From Burkholderia pyrrocinia (lineage in GTDB: Bacteria; Pseudomonadota; Gammaproteobacteria; Burkholderiales; Burkholderiaceae), in the NCBI RefSeq assembly GCF_003330765.1, contig NZ_CP024902.1:1798001-1862000 (forward strand): a DNA stretch of 64,000 nt, in the 5' to 3' direction. Below are positions 7,606 through 15,693 of the stretch, in pieces. How positions within the stretch are numbered: position 1 is the stretch's first letter; each line of letters opens with the position of its first letter. A program made the translations under genes and the position numbers. The notes under the pieces are model-generated. The model saw only the letters and a program-made list of their open reading frames with translations, did not search any database and was not told where the DNA came from.

Positions 7606-8288
7606 ACGAGCTGAAGATCGACAACTTCCGCGACCTGTACCGCTGGACGCCGTGGAAGCCCGAGATCTACCAAGACTACGACGCCCCGATCGTCGGCTAC
7701 GTCGACGGGCAGTTCAAGCCGCTGATCGCTGGTTTCGGATTTTGGCCGCGCGCGCTGCAGAAAGCGAACATCGAGAAGGCGAAGGCGCAGGGGCGGAAGC
7801 CGCCGATCATCCGGAGCACGATGAACGTGCGCGACGACAACCTCGGCAAATCACCGCTGTACGGGCCCACTTGGCGTAGCGGCAAGCGATGCTTGATCCC
7901 GGCACTATCCGTGGTCGAGCCGTCATATCCCGAGGCCCGGCAAGAAGCGAATGGCGACTGGGTGCTCGGGCCGTGTGTGTGGCAGCGGATCGGTGTGGCC
8001 GACCGGCCGACGATAAGTGTCGCTGGCATCTGGCGTACGCTTACGAACCAGGACGGCGCCGAGCACCACGTTATGTCGATGGTCACCGTCAACGCCGACG
8101 GCCACCCGCTGATGTCGCGCATGCACAAGCCGGCTGACGAGAAGCGATCGGTTGTGATCCTGCGGCCGGTCGATTATGACGAGTGGCTGCACACGACAAA
8201 CGTCGAAGCTGCGCGCGCGATGCTGCTGCTTTATCCCGCGGACGAGATGGTCGCGGAACCGGTTAAAGATAAAATCGAGAAAAGATAA
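7563..8288 (+). CDS. SRAP family protein (YedK/HMCES-like), variant active site
   Basis: 241 residues from an ATG that places Cys at position 2, the residue that forms a thiazolidine crosslink with abasic sites after removal of Met1. Asn88/Arg90 (MNVRDD) and Glu119 (SVVEP) match YedK Asn75/Arg77 and Glu105. At the place of the catalytic His (HDRMP in most members) the protein has Met184 in LMSRMHKP. Family members shield abasic sites in single-stranded DNA. The gene lies behind an SOS-type promoter. The last nine residues, after VAEP (residues 229-232), are AT-rich in codon use and do not belong to the family: the cargo boundary falls exactly there. Three broken copies of its 3' end follow downstream. 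Confidence 0.88.
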   Translation: MCTNYYAPGEDPGLNELKIDNFRDLYRWTPWKPEIYQDYDAPIVGYVDGQFKPLIAGFGFWPRALQKANIEKAKAQGRKPPIIRSTMNVRDDNLGKSPLYGPTWRSGKRCLIPALSVVEPSYPEARQEANGDWVLGPCVWQRIGVADRPTISVAGIWRTLTNQDGAEHHVMSMVTVNADGHPLMSRMHKPADEKRSVVILRPVDYDEWLHTTNVEAARAMLLLYPADEMVAEPVKDKIEKR

Positions 8289-8303
8289 TAAAGGGAGAAA
8301 TCG

Positions 8304-9239
8304 ATGGTCTATCGACTCTATAGAAGAAATCCTGTTGTAAAGGGCGACTGGTATTATGCATGCGAATGCAAAAAATGCGGATATTTAATATATATTCTTG
8401 ATGATTTGTCGAGGGGAGGCAAGAAAGTTAATTTTGTCGGAGACGGCGTATTTAGTATACCTTGCGGCATGTGTACTCACGACGACTTGTATTGTATTGG
8501 GGATATCCAGAATGTGCAGTCGAAGGAGGAACGTTCTTCGACCTATCCCGAAAGAGTTGCGATTTCTAAAGCTTCGAGGAAGCCACTCCTAAAGTCGTAT
8601 CCTCATGCGAAAGTTACCATGGGTGTCGGTTATATCGAGGATCGGCCCAAGGCTGCGGCCCTTGTCGGACGCATTATAACGTCGTGGGCCGACATCGAAG
8701 TTCAAATAACGAGGCTGCTCGCGGAGCTGATGGGGGCCAATATTCCCGAAGTATCCGCGGTATTCGGATCATTGCGAAATAGCCGTGCGCAGTCGGATGC
8801 CCTCATCGCGGCTGCAGAAGTCGTTCTTAACGACCGTGATTTTGCATTGTTCGCTGCACACATTGCCCGAAAGGCTGCTCTCGAAAAGGAGCGAAATGAT
8901 CTGGCTCATGGATGTTTTGGCGTATCAGTGAGTATTCCAGATCATATTGTCTGGGTATCTCAGGCAGACTTCCTTGCGTTCAATGCAGCGCACAAAGCGA
9001 ATCAAAATAAGTTTAATCTTGGCGAAAAACAGTTCGTTTATGAGTTGGGGACATTGGAGAGGATAGCGTCCGAAATAGTGGAATTTTATGATCAGCTTGG
9101 TTCATTTACAGGATATTTGTCGGCTCGCCACCGTGGACATGACGGAGAGGAATTTCGAGTAAATAGGTATCAAGAATTGTGCGATCAACCTCACATTAAG
9201 GAGGCACTTAAAAATGTGAAAGGAAGAAAGCGTGAGTGA
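8304..9239 (+). CDS. Zinc-ribbon plus HEPN-motif protein, putative defence gene
   Basis: A 311-residue protein with ATG behind AAGGGAGA, only 15 bases after the SRAP stop. It is much more AT-rich than its neighbours. The N-terminus has two Cys pairs, C22-x2-C25 and C54-x2-C57, likely one zinc ribbon. The C-terminal half is helical and has RNDLAH (Arg197 to His202), an R-x4-H motif as in HEPN ribonuclease domains, within KERNDLAHG. HEPN proteins are often the toxic RNase of anti-phage or toxin-antitoxin systems. No partner gene follows, so it may act alone. The motif is seen; the function is inferred, and I cannot name a specific family. Confidence 0.6.
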   Translation: MVYRLYRRNPVVKGDWYYACECKKCGYLIYILDDLSRGGKKVNFVGDGVFSIPCGMCTHDDLYCIGDIQNVQSKEERSSTYPERVAISKASRKPLLKSYPHAKVTMGVGYIEDRPKAAALVGRIITSWADIEVQITRLLAELMGANIPEVSAVFGSLRNSRAQSDALIAAAEVVLNDRDFALFAAHIARKAALEKERNDLAHGCFGVSVSIPDHIVWVSQADFLAFNAAHKANQNKFNLGEKQFVYELGTLERIASEIVEFYDQLGSFTGYLSARHRGHDGEEFRVNRYQELCDQPHIKEALKNVKGRKRE

Positions 9240-9449
9240 AATAAATTAGGGTGGTGTTTATACGCGGCTGCGAATTTTGCTCATATTTCACTCCAAGCGG
9301 CGCAAGTGTGATGGTGGCAGCATCAGCGCTGGAGTGGTGTCTTTACTCTTGGAAGATGGGGAAATCGCGCCCCATCTAACAACGGTGTCCAGCCGCTGCG
9401 TGTTCCAATGTTCTGCGGTAAGTTGCTGAAATGCCTGAGGAATGTATAA

Positions 9450-9489
9450 GGATTGTGATTCCGGTCGTCATGGGTTCGAGTCGCATCAC
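9450..9489 (+). pseudogene. Fragment of a tRNA-His gene (anticodon arm to T arm)
   Basis: The stretch reads as the 3' half of a tRNA-His: GGATTGTGATTCC with a GTG anticodon, then variable loop, then TGGGTTCGAGTC-CATCA of the T arm. It differs from the attachment copy at 17807-17834 by a C-to-G change in the T stem, and it lacks the 5' half and the acceptor end. It is not a working tRNA. It is fused directly to a broken SRAP 3' end. It looks like an old attachment site at the junction of two elements. Confidence 0.7.
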
Positions 9490-9498
9490 CCGATCGGT

Positions 9499-9651
9499 TC
9501 TCGGATGCGCAAGCCGGAAAACGAGAAGCGGTTGGCTGTAATCCTGCGACCGGCCGACTACGACGAGTGGCTGCACACGAAGAACGCCGAAACGGCGCGC
9601 ACGATGCTTCGGTTCCATCCGTTTAACGATATGGTTGCCGAGCCCAAATAG
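9499..9651 (+). pseudogene. SRAP gene 3'-end remnant (copy 2)
   Basis: About 50 codons, SRMRKPENEKRLAVILRP onwards to DMVAEPK and a stop, match residues 185-232 of the intact SRAP protein. There is no 5' part: directly upstream is the tRNA-His fragment. An open frame runs from an ATG at 9442 through the tRNA piece into it, but this is chance. The conserved part ends at the same EP codons as in the intact gene and in copy 4. Confidence 0.8.
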
Positions 9652-9672
9652 CGCGACAGTCCGGGAGAATGC

Positions 9673-10251
9673 TTAAGATTGATCCCTTTTCACAAGCTTA
9701 AATCGAGTTTGAGCTGGCTTTGCTGCCGACGCTGCGGGAGCAGCCGATTGTGAATTCGATTGAGATGACGAAGACTGTGGCGCAGTCGGCGCAGTCGGTG
9801 TGGCCGGAGATGGTGAAGTGCCCGAGAACTTCGGCAGCGGAGTACCGATTTGTTGGTTCGAAAGCAACGCAGGGATATTCTGAGCGGCGGTCAAATTGAC
9901 ATTTGCTTCGACCTGGTCAACGGATTGACCGGGTTCGTAGTCAGCTTTGATGCGCGCAGAGTGGAGGCTTTGAGCCATCACTCCCAACTTGAAGGACAAT
10001 TTGCGCCTTGGGTCGCTCGCAGGGACCGTCGGGTTTTTCAAACCTGTGTACAACTGATGGTGCATCCCCGGCTTGGCGCCAGCAGTGTTGCCGGGATAAG
10101 CCGCTGCTGTCAAAGAGTCTGCAAACGCTCTGAGGTCGTGATAGATAGCGTAATAGGAGCGCGAACAGGTATTGCGCCAATCCGCTTCACATGTCCCCGT
10201 ATTAAATATCTTTTGTGCTGCAGTCAGCAGATCCGTTGTAGTGACGCTCAT
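9673..10251 (-). CDS. HEPN domain protein, putative RNase/toxin
   Basis: 192 residues, read leftwards. The N-terminal ~110 residues are helical and contain RSYYAIYHDL with Arg31 and His38, an R-x6-H HEPN motif in the context typical of HEPN domains of toxin-antitoxin and abortive infection genes. The C-terminal ~60 residues are a Ser/Pro/Ala/Gln-rich flexible tail that ends in basic residues (RFKLVKRDQS). It is the second gene of a two-gene unit: the gene at 10295-11044 lies 43 bases upstream on the same strand. Located between two SRAP remnants, so it is a cargo unit. Activity is inferred from the motif. Confidence 0.7.
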   Translation of the reverse strand: MSVTTTDLLTAAQKIFNTGTCEADWRNTCSRSYYAIYHDLRAFADSLTAAAYPGNTAGAKPGMHHQLYTGLKNPTVPASDPRRKLSFKLGVMAQSLHSARIKADYEPGQSVDQVEANVNLTAAQNIPALLSNQQIGTPLPKFSGTSPSPATPTAPTAPQSSSSQSNSQSAAPAASAAKPAQTRFKLVKRDQS

Positions 10252-10294
10252 ATCGCAACCGTGAGGATTCTACGTTGTTGTACATTGCACGCGA

Positions 10295-11044
10295 CTAATG
10301 CGTGATGTTTTGTCCTTCGAAAGACACGATAAAAGCCGAAGGTACGGGCACGTCCTCGTCAAAGAGACGGTCCAGAAATTCGTTGTACAGCCAAGCTGCC
10401 TGGTCGGGAGATATTGCAAATCGAAAGCGAAGCTTGACGCAATGGGCCGAATCAAATGCATCAAGTTGCACTAACCCTGTATGGACCAATCCGTGCTCGC
10501 GGACTACATGGCCGGCGACGTCCAAGACGCGAGCAACAGCCTCATCGTCGGTGCCTGCATTCTCAAGGATTCGTTCCGCCGTGCGAAGCATTTCGACGGG
10601 GACTCCATCCATATTGGAGAGGTGCATCGTATCCGCCTGAGTTAAAAATCGCCCAATTGTGCGAAAGGCTCCTACTGTCATGCCACCTGGGAGGCACTTT
10701 GTGAAGGAGCCAGTGTTCGGCGACCCTACGATCGAATATAGCTCTAAACCGCGCGATGCATATCCCAAGTTAGCCTGAGCCGCAAAGATCTCAAATTCTC
10801 GTTGGCTCGTCGACAGGCCCGAATTCGCTAGAACGGCGACTGCGCCGTCTAGGTCGCCACACATGACGTGCAGGAAGCCCCGGAGCTTGGCAGCTTCGGT
10901 TGCCATTGCCTCGCTCAACTTATCAATGCGATCGCCGAAGCTCACAGCAAGCTCAGAGCCTTTGGGGATCAGATGGCCGCGTTCGAACGTGGCAGACATC
11001 TCTTTGCTTAAGCCGACAAACAGGGTTTGAGGCTGATAGATCAT
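10295..11044 (-). CDS. Hypothetical helical protein, partner of HEPN gene
   Basis: 249 residues, read leftwards from an ATG. I do not recognise the family. The first half looks helical with TPR-like spacing (LRGFLHVMCGDLDGAVAVLANSG, EFEIFAAQANLGYASRGLELYS); the second half is mixed, with LVQLDAFDSAHCVKLRFRFAISPDQAAWLYNEFLD near residues 190-230. No signal or membrane segment. It precedes the HEPN gene by 43 bases on the same strand, which suggests a sensor or antidote for the HEPN RNase. The 470 bases upstream (11045-11516) hold no convincing gene and probably contain its promoter. Confidence 0.6.
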   Translation of the reverse strand: MIYQPQTLFVGLSKEMSATFERGHLIPKGSELAVSFGDRIDKLSEAMATEAAKLRGFLHVMCGDLDGAVAVLANSGLSTSQREFEIFAAQANLGYASRGLELYSIVGSPNTGSFTKCLPGGMTVGAFRTIGRFLTQADTMHLSNMDGVPVEMLRTAERILENAGTDDEAVARVLDVAGHVVREHGLVHTGLVQLDAFDSAHCVKLRFRFAISPDQAAWLYNEFLDRLFDEDVPVPSAFIVSFEGQNITH

Positions 11045-11516
11045 AGTAATAGCTTGTACACCGCCGTGGCCGCCCGCCGAGAGTCGGGCGTACCTTTCGT
11101 AGTATCGTTTACGGACGTGTTGCGCGAATGCTTGAATCGACCGCGCCGTTGGAGCAGCAAAGTTGTATCAGGGTAGGCGTCATTTGGTGAAGTCCCCGCC
11201 GCTTCAGGTCCATGAACTCCGTACCCTCGTCGGTCGGATAATGGACAGATCCTTGGACGCGTTCGGAGGCGAACTCAACTTTGATGCGATGCCGAATAGT
11301 AACAGATGTTTGTGGGGCGGGTGAGTTTGCTTGGCGTGGGTTTTGGCGTAAGTTTCGGATTTGTGGTGCTGTGGGCATGGCAGCGTCATTACTTCGAGGG
11401 TAGCCGGTGAAGGCCGCCTGCTTAAGCTCTTGGCCACAATCCGACGATCGCTGGACGCGCTGAGTGTTATGCGAAGCAGCCTTCAAATCCGGTAGACGGC
11501 GGGCAATCCGGCGGCG
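11045..11516. other. Non-coding stretch upstream of the HEPN operon
   Basis: Short open frames on both strands here (for example 11109-11486 and 11204-11437) have odd amino acid composition and no ribosome binding site. The stretch probably holds the promoter of the leftward HEPN pair and debris from an older recombination up to the SRAP remnant at 11517. Confidence 0.4.
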
Positions 11517-11584
11517 AATGTCGAGGCAGCACGCGCGATGGTGCAGATTTATCCGGCTGACGAAAAGATCGCTGCGCGGCCGCG
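11517..11584 (+). pseudogene. SRAP gene 3'-end remnant (copy 3)
   Basis: A very short remnant: NVEAARAMVQIYPADEKIAARPR on the plus strand matches the last ~23 conserved residues of the SRAP protein (NVEAARAMLLLYPADEMVAEP). No stop codon follows at the family end; the cargo begins right there, 8 bases before the end of the leftward gene at 11592. This is the shortest of the three broken copies. Confidence 0.7.
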
Positions 11585-11591
11585 CATGCGC

Positions 11592-12710
11592 TCACATTGT
11601 TGTCGGCAGCTTCGGCGTCTTGTGGAGCTCGACCCAGTAGCCGTTGAGTTCGTCGTCCGGCACGTTGAAGCGCTGCAACCATGCCTCTGTTGCCACGCGT
11701 GTATTCAGCAGGGGCGCAGTGCTATCTACTGTTCCGCCTTGCAGGATATCGGACGATTCCGCCACGATAGATCGCAGCGCGTGATTCAGCAGCACATACG
11801 CGGCAGGCGACGCGGGCGGTATGCCTTTCCCCATCGGAACGCCGGCAACCGGTTCAACACCGGCCTGAATGATCAGGCCGCCATCGCCGAGCGGCGACTT
11901 TCGGTACCAGTCCGGCGGCAGCATCAGGCTGTCAACGCCGCCCGTCCGCTGAACCAGGTCAGCGTCCAGCGCCACAAGCCAATCAACGGTCTTGATCTTG
12001 CCCATTAGGTCACGAATGGACGTGCTAGTGGGTTGTCCGACGTCGATACCGGGGCCGTATCGCCGACTCCAAAAATACTCGCTCGCCTCATTCGCCTCCG
12101 CATCCAGCGGGGGAAGGTTCACGCCGAATCCGCCGTGTCCCCAAATGGTGGGTACCGTTGCGGCAAACTCCGCAAACATCGCCTCGAATGCGCCGGGGCA
12201 GATCTGCAGGAAGCGTCGCGGAACAGTGAACGCCATGACGTCGACGCCGCGGGTTCCCATCTCGGCTTGCCAATCCTCAAGGCAGAACACGGAAAACTCG
12301 TAGAAGCCTGTTGCGAGCTTGTGGTCAGCGCTTGTTGTCACCGACACAAGCATTTCGCTGCTCTGCAATTCTGTTGCCAGGCGCGCGAAGCCGCGAGCCT
12401 TGTCGAATGCCACCGGGCTCTTGCCTTCTTCGTAAAACCAGCGCATCGGCCCGGCCTTCGGTGGTTCGAGCCCTTCGGCTTTGGCAAGCGCCAGTTCGTA
12501 GTCAGCGATGACCTTCAAGTAACGGTCGTAGCAATGCACAAGCGCCTGCCGAACGGCCGGGGTGTGGCCGCCCTTGAAGTACAGCGCGCCGCGCACAACC
12601 AGCGCAGCACCTACGATCGCCTTTTGATGCGCAGGCTCGTATAGCCCGAACGGGAGGGTGTCTTGTCGTCGTGGATCGTTGGCCCACGCTACCAGCTCGT
12701 CATGCGTCAT
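11592..12710 (-). CDS. DUF3396 family, probable T6SS immunity protein
   Basis: 372 residues, read leftwards. The protein matches DUF3396 proteins: GALYFKGGHTPAVRQALVHCYDRY in the first quarter, MRWFYEEGKSPVAFDKARGF around residue 90, then a long region with FWSRRYGPGIDVGQPTST and VDWLVALD, ending near RFNVPDDELNGYWVELHK. Members are commonly encoded just after type VI secretion effectors and work as their immunity proteins. Here the gene starts 5 bases after the stop of a VRR-Nuc protein, itself coupled to a PAAR gene. It should neutralise that nuclease in the cytoplasm. The family is fairly sure; the pairing is inferred from the gene order. Confidence 0.82.
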   Translation of the reverse strand: MTHDELVAWANDPRRQDTLPFGLYEPAHQKAIVGAALVVRGALYFKGGHTPAVRQALVHCYDRYLKVIADYELALAKAEGLEPPKAGPMRWFYEEGKSPVAFDKARGFARLATELQSSEMLVSVTTSADHKLATGFYEFSVFCLEDWQAEMGTRGVDVMAFTVPRRFLQICPGAFEAMFAEFAATVPTIWGHGGFGVNLPPLDAEANEASEYFWSRRYGPGIDVGQPTSTSIRDLMGKIKTVDWLVALDADLVQRTGGVDSLMLPPDWYRKSPLGDGGLIIQAGVEPVAGVPMGKGIPPASPAAYVLLNHALRSIVAESSDILQGGTVDSTAPLLNTRVATEAWLQRFNVPDDELNGYWVELHKTPKLPTTM

Positions 12711-12715
12711 GATCT

Positions 12716-13480
12716 TTAGGGAGGGAAGGCAACGCCAGGGTTTCCGGGGCCTTGCGGTGGTAACGGCAGGCCTGACGGCCCCATGCTGCTATGGCTTCCC
12801 GCATCGGTCCCAAACACGTCATCGGTTGCAGTATGGCTTTGCGTTGATCGGGTCGGTTGTGTGTCGGACTGCTTGTCTGAGCACCCGCAGGAGGCCCGAT
12901 CCAGCGGCGCGTACTTGCTTCTGCTGCCAGCGATACGAATGTACGCATCTTTCTGGCCCTGCCCGAAACTGTCATCGAATTTCATCTCAACCACGTTCTT
13001 GATGTTCGATTGTACGGGCGGTTGAGAAGGATCGTTCACGATCACAACGTCGGGACGGCGAACGCCGGGGCCGCCTGCCCGCTTGTCCCTGCGGTAGCCC
13101 CCCATCTTTCCCGGCCATTTATCCCGAATCCAGTCCAGCAGGTTGTCGTGAGGTATCAGCGGATCGTCGTCCAACATGATCGGGGCGGGTGGTTCCTGCC
13201 GCATGTCATATGAGACTTCAGGCAAGTATTCCGTCGTCTTGCCGTTCATCATGCGCGAAGTTTCGTTCGCGAAATCTAAGCGCTGCGCGACGCAGGCCTG
13301 TCTCAGCACGCGGCTGCCGCCGCGAGTTGCGACGCCGATCGCGCTGCATTTGCATAAGGCTTCGCACAGTACTTTCTTGTCACCGGGCGAAAGGCCCTGC
13401 GTAGCGCCTACGACGGTCGTTCGCCCTTCGCCGCCGTCCGATCCACCGACAGCCGAGCCGCCAGAATATCCGCTGCTCAT
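12716..13480 (-). CDS. VRR-Nuc nuclease, probable T6SS antibacterial effector
   Basis: 254 residues from an ATG that overlaps the PAAR stop (ATGA at 13477-13480). A longer open frame to 13558 would overlap the PAAR gene and is not needed. Residues about 110-185 carry the nuclease core: GVRRPDVVIVND (Asp144) followed by VVEMKFDD (Glu165-x-Lys167) and GQGQKDAYIRIAG, the PD-ExK type arrangement of VRR-Nuc domains. The Cys-rich N-terminal part (LCEALCKCSAIG) is shared with other PAAR-linked toxins. The C-terminal 70 residues are Ser/Thr/Pro/Gly-rich. It would cut target cell DNA after delivery. Coupled with PAAR upstream and DUF3396 immunity downstream. Confidence 0.85.
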   Translation of the reverse strand: MSSGYSGGSAVGGSDGGEGRTTVVGATQGLSPGDKKVLCEALCKCSAIGVATRGGSRVLRQACVAQRLDFANETSRMMNGKTTEYLPEVSYDMRQEPPAPIMLDDDPLIPHDNLLDWIRDKWPGKMGGYRRDKRAGGPGVRRPDVVIVNDPSQPPVQSNIKNVVEMKFDDSFGQGQKDAYIRIAGSRSKYAPLDRASCGCSDKQSDTQPTRSTQSHTATDDVFGTDAGSHSSMGPSGLPLPPQGPGNPGVAFPP

Positions 13481-14025
13481 GCTTCGCTCGTACTCGCCGG
13501 CCCGGACGTTCCCTGGTGGCTGAACGATAACGACGATGACTGATGGCTGCTGAGCCAATCCGTATGACCGCTCGCGTCGGTCGTGCCTTGGATTGTCTTG
13601 CCGTCCGCCGACGTGACGGTGTAGGGGTGATTCGCGAGGGGCGTGCGCGTTTGGTCGTCGACGAGCTGGAAGCGACCGCGATAGGCGCCGTCGTCTTGTG
13701 CGGCGGTCTGGGCGAGCACGCTTTTCCCCGCGCCTACCGAGGCGCCTGCGCCGGACGTCGGCTCGACCGTTGCCATGCCTTGCGATGCGATCAGCCGCGC
13801 GCCGCAGGCAGTCCTGTCACCATCGGTCGCCACGGCGCGGCCGCCGAACGTCATGCTTCGAACCCGTACGCCTACGATGGGATAGACGCCGCCGCACTTC
13901 GGGCACGACACCATGTCGCCTTCGAGCGCGAGCGGCTTGCCGAAGACAATGTTGGTCGATGTACAGGCGAGTACGCGGCCGCCATGGTCGGTCGTGTCGC
14001 CTTCACGAATAAATGCAGAACCCAT
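13477..14025 (-). CDS. PAAR domain protein, type VI secretion tip
   Basis: 182 residues, read leftwards. Residues 1-90 are a PAAR domain: FIREGDTTDHGGRVL, LEGDMVSCPKCGGVYPIV and GGRAVATDGDRTACGARLI, which caps the VgrG spike of the type VI secretion system. Residues about 115-165 form a small beta domain, YRGRFQLVDDQTRTPLANHPYTV through GTTDASGHTDWL, frequent in PAAR-linked adaptors. The gene starts a three-gene leftward operon PAAR / VRR-Nuc / DUF3396. No other secretion genes are in the window, so the tip would have to use a T6SS encoded elsewhere in the chromosome. Confidence 0.9.
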   Translation of the reverse strand: MGSAFIREGDTTDHGGRVLACTSTNIVFGKPLALEGDMVSCPKCGGVYPIVGVRVRSMTFGGRAVATDGDRTACGARLIASQGMATVEPTSGAGASVGAGKSVLAQTAAQDDGAYRGRFQLVDDQTRTPLANHPYTVTSADGKTIQGTTDASGHTDWLSSHQSSSLSFSHQGTSGPASTSEA

Positions 14026-14217
14026 GCCGAATCCTCACAGGAAAATCTGCGGGCGAATGTAACACGTCGTTCAGGGTGGTCATCCTGACAACGTCGACAG
14101 GTATTTCGCTCGACATGGAGCATGCGTCCGGTGCGTAGGATGAACAGGCAGCGGGCGCGCTCGCCCGTGGCGAAAACCATGCGTATGGCAGCGGATTCGC
14201 GTGGATGACAGCGGATC

Positions 14218-14472
14218 ATGGCAGTCGCTGGCATCTGGCGCCCCTTTCATCTGGCGGACGGAAGCCTTGGGTACGTGATCTCCATGATCACCGACAACGC
14301 CAACGACTATCCGGTCATGTCGCGCATGCAGAAGCCGTTCGACGAGAAGCGACCGGACGTAATGCTGCGGTCGGACGACTGGGAAGCGTGGTTGACGACG
14401 TCAAATGTCGAGGCAGCTCGCGCGATGCTGCAGCTTTATCCTGTCGATGAGATGGTGTCCGAGCCGAGGTGA
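14218..14472 (+). pseudogene. SRAP gene 3'-end remnant (copy 4)
   Basis: 84 codons from MAVAGIWRPFHLADGSLGYVI to DEMVSEPR and a stop match residues ~153-232 of the intact SRAP protein. Just upstream, CAGCGGATC also matches the intact gene before its SVAGIW codons, with an intervening deletion. Like the intact gene it has MSRM instead of the usual HDRM at the catalytic His position. The catalytic Cys, Asn and Glu regions are missing. The ATG at 14218 has no ribosome binding site, so it is treated as a remnant. Confidence 0.8.
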
Positions 14473-14667
14473 TTCGGCGTTACGCTAACTTAGGCGGGCA
14501 GGCCTGTCGCATAAGGCAAGGATAGGGGAGGGCTGGCCCCCAACAGCGATCGATCTGCAATCCAACTCACTAGACATCCGTGTCTCCTTTGCAGAAAGCC
14601 CCAGTGAGACTAATCCATAGATTACACTACGGATCTTCTCAGCGACATCGAGGCGCGCGATACACTC

Positions 14668-15693
14668 ATGAAAAAAATAGCGATCTTCAACCATAAAGGC
14701 GGCGTCAGCAAATCAACGACGACTTTTAATTTGGGTTGGGCCCTTGCCGAGACTGGTAAGCGCGTCCTGCTCGTTGATTGCGATCCCCAATGTAACTTGA
14801 CTGGAATGGTTCTGGCGCTCAAGGGATTGGACGATCTCGGCGATTTTTACGAGGCTCACCCGAATTCGAATCTCTATGCGGCGGCGAGAAGGGCATTTGA
14901 AGGTTCACCGGAGAAAATTGAAGCGGCGGAAATAGTAGCTACGAGTCAGTCGAATCTTTTCCTGTTGCCTGGGCATATTGACACCGGCTTATTTGAACCA
15001 GACTTGGCAATGGCGCACAAGCTTTTGGGCGCGATGTCTATTTTGCAGAATTTACCGGGCGCGCTGGGATATCTTTTGGATGAAACGGCAAAAAAAAATA
15101 AAATAGATTATGTGTTTCTGGATATGAGTCCGAGTGTTGGTGCACTTAATCAAAATCTTTTGGTTTCGTGCGATTATTTTATTGTGCCGGTGGCTCCGGA
15201 TTATTTTAGCTACCTGGCAATCGATTCGCTTTCAAAGACGTTGCCCCGGTGGGCTTCGAATGCCAATGAATTGCGCGCTCGCTCCGGGGCGCTGACTTAT
15301 AAATTGCCCGCTTCGAGTCCGAAGTTTTTGGGCATTGTTTCGCAAAGATTTAATGTTCGATCGGGCAAGGTAACCAATCCGTATCAAAAATGGATTGATA
15401 AAATTGTGGATCGGTGTCAGGAGTTGTTGATACCGTCGCTGCAAGAGGCGGGAATGCTTCTGCCTGAAAATGATTACGATAAAGCACTTGGCGAAGGTTG
15501 GGAAATCGCTCAAGTTCCAGACTTCCATGGTCTCTTGGGGAAGTCTCAGGAACACTCAAAAGCAGTTTTTGCTCTTACTGATGAAGAGCTTGATATGTCG
15601 GGAAAGGTGGAGAAAACGTACATTGCTTCTCGCAATAAATTCAAAGAAATATTTAAGACGTTTTCCGAAAAAGTCATTGAGTTGGCAAAATGA
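14668..15693 (+). CDS. ParA-type ATPase, first gene of putative ParA-HEPN defence pair
   Basis: 341 residues, AT-rich compared with its surroundings. The deviant Walker A motif of ParA/MinD ATPases is at residues 10-17 (KGGVSKST, with the signature Lys10), Walker A' at LLVDCDPQCNLT, and Walker B at YVFLDMSPSVG. The C-terminal ~120 residues extend beyond the usual ParA core. There is no ParB gene, centromere repeat or replication gene nearby, so plasmid partition is unlikely. Instead its stop overlaps the start of a HEPN-motif gene by four bases (ATGA). A function as NTP-driven sensor or regulator of that HEPN protein is my inference. Confidence 0.85.
   Translation: MKKIAIFNHKGGVSKSTTTFNLGWALAETGKRVLLVDCDPQCNLTGMVLALKGLDDLGDFYEAHPNSNLYAAARRAFEGSPEKIEAAEIVATSQSNLFLLPGHIDTGLFEPDLAMAHKLLGAMSILQNLPGALGYLLDETAKKNKIDYVFLDMSPSVGALNQNLLVSCDYFIVPVAPDYFSYLAIDSLSKTLPRWASNANELRARSGALTYKLPASSPKFLGIVSQRFNVRSGKVTNPYQKWIDKIVDRCQELLIPSLQEAGMLLPENDYDKALGEGWEIAQVPDFHGLLGKSQEHSKAVFALTDEELDMSGKVEKTYIASRNKFKEIFKTFSEKVIELAK

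Noticed and set aside
9442..9651. A 69-codon open frame that looks like a small SRAP protein
   Set aside because: Its first 19 codons are the tRNA-His fragment read through by chance; it lacks Cys2 and the other active-site residues.
11109..11486. A 125-codon open frame on the minus strand
   Set aside because: No ribosome binding site, odd composition, no family. Treated as non-coding.
14668..15693. ParA gene as part of a plasmid partition system
   Set aside because: No ParB gene, no centromere-like repeats and no replication gene are near; the neighbour is a HEPN-motif gene.
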